Notes under the pieces: generated by a model
The model's database searches: none
The model's input: the letters and a program-made list of their open reading frames with translations, nothing else
What the model was told of the DNA's origin: nothing
Shown here: in pieces, positions 41,301 to 42,500 of the stretch
How the letters are laid out: every line of letters starts with the position of its first letter
How positions within the stretch are numbered: position 1 is the first letter of the stretch
DNA from: Symbiodinium natans
Taxonomy: Eukaryota; Sar; Dinophyceae; Suessiales; Symbiodiniaceae
NCBI GenBank assembly: GCA_905221605.1
Contig: CAJNDS010000546.1
Location: 787,824 to 830,323, forward strand
Length of the DNA: 42,500 bases
Direction: 5' to 3'
Made by a program: the position numbers and the translations under genes

Positions 41301-41504
41301 GTGAGTTGCTGTACACAACAACCCCTCACTTTATACATTCCGGAGGGCCCGTTATTGTATATTTAAGGGTGCGCATGCAAAAACGCTTTGGGCCCAGTCC
41401 CAGGTGCTGATGTGCCGTGCCAATAAAATATCCGTCTAGGGGTTGGTTTGGCTGGTTGGCCTCGAGACTCGAGACTCAGGACTCAGGTCAGGTAGTTAAG
41501 TTAA

Positions 41505-41861
41505 ATGGCTAACCCTCGAAACCATAAACCCCCTAGTGCAGAGGGTAGGAAGTCGACACTGGAGGGTGGCGGCTTCTGTGATAACCCGGCCGGGTGGTTT
41601 GGCTCCTCTGGTGCCTTTCCTCCTGGTGTGTCTGCCGTAGTCAGGAAGGCAGGGCCGCCCAGTGATAGTGTCGTCGGGCGGCAAACCTCCGCCTTGGGGT
41701 GTCAGTTAATTACCCGGCCCAAGTCACGATTTCTGGCTGCCCGTGATGCTTCCTTCCAGGTTGGAGGCGCCGGAAGTGCGGTCATGGTGAGGCTTGGTTC
41801 CCGAGCCTGGTCTTGGAGTACTCTCCGGGACGAAGTTGCAGTGGAGGAGCGCGTCTCCTGA
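41505..41861 (+). CDS. 118-codon ATG-to-stop frame
   Basis: It starts MANPRNHKPPSAEGRKS and contains SGAFPPGVSAVVRKAGPPSD and TRPKSRFLAARDASFQVGG, ending EVAVEERVS. The longest repeat-free frame. GC-rich, Ser/Gly/Arg-rich, no membrane segment and no recognised domain. It may be one exon or several read through (a GT after CTTCCAG at 41761). Confidence 0.45.
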   Translation: MANPRNHKPPSAEGRKSTLEGGGFCDNPAGWFGSSGAFPPGVSAVVRKAGPPSDSVVGRQTSALGCQLITRPKSRFLAARDASFQVGGAGSAVMVRLGSRAWSWSTLRDEVAVEERVS

Positions 41862-41913
41862 AATACTGCGACAGGGAATCTGATGTCATGATGTGATGGG
41901 AGAGGGGGAAAGG

Positions 41914-42005
41914 GGGACAGGCCAGAGTCTGCTTGCGTTTGGTTCTTTTTTGCGGATCAACCGCCTGCAGGCGGCGGGCATGCAGAACCGAGGGCTCCTG
42001 AGTTC
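41914..42005 (+). CDS. exon-like island
   Basis: ESACVWFFFADQPPAGGGHA, or after CGCCTGCAG AAGMQNRGLLS in another frame. Undecided. Confidence 0.3.
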
Positions 42006-42173
42006 AGGGTTTAGGTTTGAAGTTTATAGGCTGTAGGGACTCGGGTATTTTGCGGGCTTTTCATTCCAAGTTTAGTATGGCAAGAGCTTTTGCTGGCGAT
42101 TCTGTTGCAGGGCCACTGCCTTGGACGCAAAGGCCATTGTCTAGTATACCATTCCGCTTTCGGTTGACTGCCG

Positions 42174-42377
42174 ATGTCACACTGTCACACGATTGCTTTG
42201 GAAGCGATCGATGAGATTTTGTCCTGGATCGGTGGAATCATGGTTCGATGGTGTTTGATGTTGCTCGCGGGCTCGCATGCTAGCTGCTGCATGCACTTGT
42301 TTGCGTTCTGTACAGTTCCACTTCTATCCCTTATAGCCTTAAGCTTGTCGCATCGAAACCCTAGACAATTTCGATAA
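42174..42377 (+). CDS. 67-codon hydrophobic open frame
   Basis: The frame reads ALEAIDEILSWIGGIMVRW, then CLMLLAGSHASCCMHLFAFC and TVPLLSLIALSLSHR to TAA at 42375-42377. It has two probable membrane segments (about codons 15-30 and 37-57). A second + frame (42017-42214) overlaps. Possibly a membrane protein exon; start not fixed. Confidence 0.4.
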   Translation: MSHCHTIALEAIDEILSWIGGIMVRWCLMLLAGSHASCCMHLFAFCTVPLLSLIALSLSHRNPRQFR

Positions 42378-42500
42378 CCCTAAGCCGCAAAAAAAGTGGG
42401 TTGTAACACAACGCATGCCTGCCTCACTGCCCAGTTTACTGTTGATGATTATGCGAGGATCCCAGTGGGTCCCGGTAGGCTCGGTACGCCCGCCAGGCCG

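Noticed and set aside
41420-41432. AATAAA polyadenylation signal
   Set aside because: A single CAATAAAATA occurs without a linked gene end, and dinoflagellates are not known to rely on AATAAA.
1-42500. Dinoflagellate spliced-leader relic
   Set aside because: I looked for the conserved TTTTGGCTCAAG core on both strands and saw none; absence in a hand scan is not proof.

Overview
The window looks like nuclear DNA of a protist with plant-type telomere repeats (TTTAGGG/CCCTAAA), most likely a dinoflagellate. This rests on three things: very short GC-rich exons on the + strand, introns that end in AG followed by an exon G, and intron starts that are GT, GC or even GA. Those splice features are known from dinoflagellate genomes. 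I cannot name the species. No dinoflagellate spliced leader, rRNA, tRNA, CRISPR array or complete gene was found.

About 1-39.9 kb is an exon-intron mosaic. Islands of 20-250 bases with protein-like reading frames lie every 300-1000 bases. Between them the introns hold hundreds of telomere-like units, pure or degenerate, and small terminal-inverted-repeat elements (MITE-like families A-I below). The only protein family I can name is a C2 domain, spread over at least five micro-exons (20879-20929, 21567-21608, 22932-22979, 23834-about 23959, 24847-24885). Read in order they follow the C2 fold from the first strand to the last. Downstream exons are rich in Ala, Pro, Lys and Glu, with charged helical stretches, and would fit linker or scaffold parts of the same or neighbouring genes. 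Several other islands encode hydrophobic, membrane-like segments (4605, 8018, 11278, 30352, 41220, 42174), so more than one gene may be present. A likely 3' end with a stop lies at 16746-16748 and another candidate at 38901-38903.

The most striking organisation is the polarity of the telomere-like repeats. Most of the better exons have CCCTAAA-type units upstream and TTTAGGG-type units downstream. Each intron therefore tends to start with TTTAGGG and end with CCCTAAA, and its RNA could pair end to end. Telomere-like arrays also sit inside several MITEs, which shows they spread or expanded inside other repeats.

About 39.9-42.5 kb is different. It starts with a complex dinucleotide microsatellite and a minisatellite, has almost no telomere-like repeats, and holds longer open frames (41012-41212, 41505-41861, 42174-42377).

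Caution: a frame of 25-35 codons is often open by chance, and many islands are open in two or three frames. Confidence is high only where splice sites, codon phase, GC-rich codons or domain similarity agree. Exon ends are my reading of splice motifs, not transcript data.
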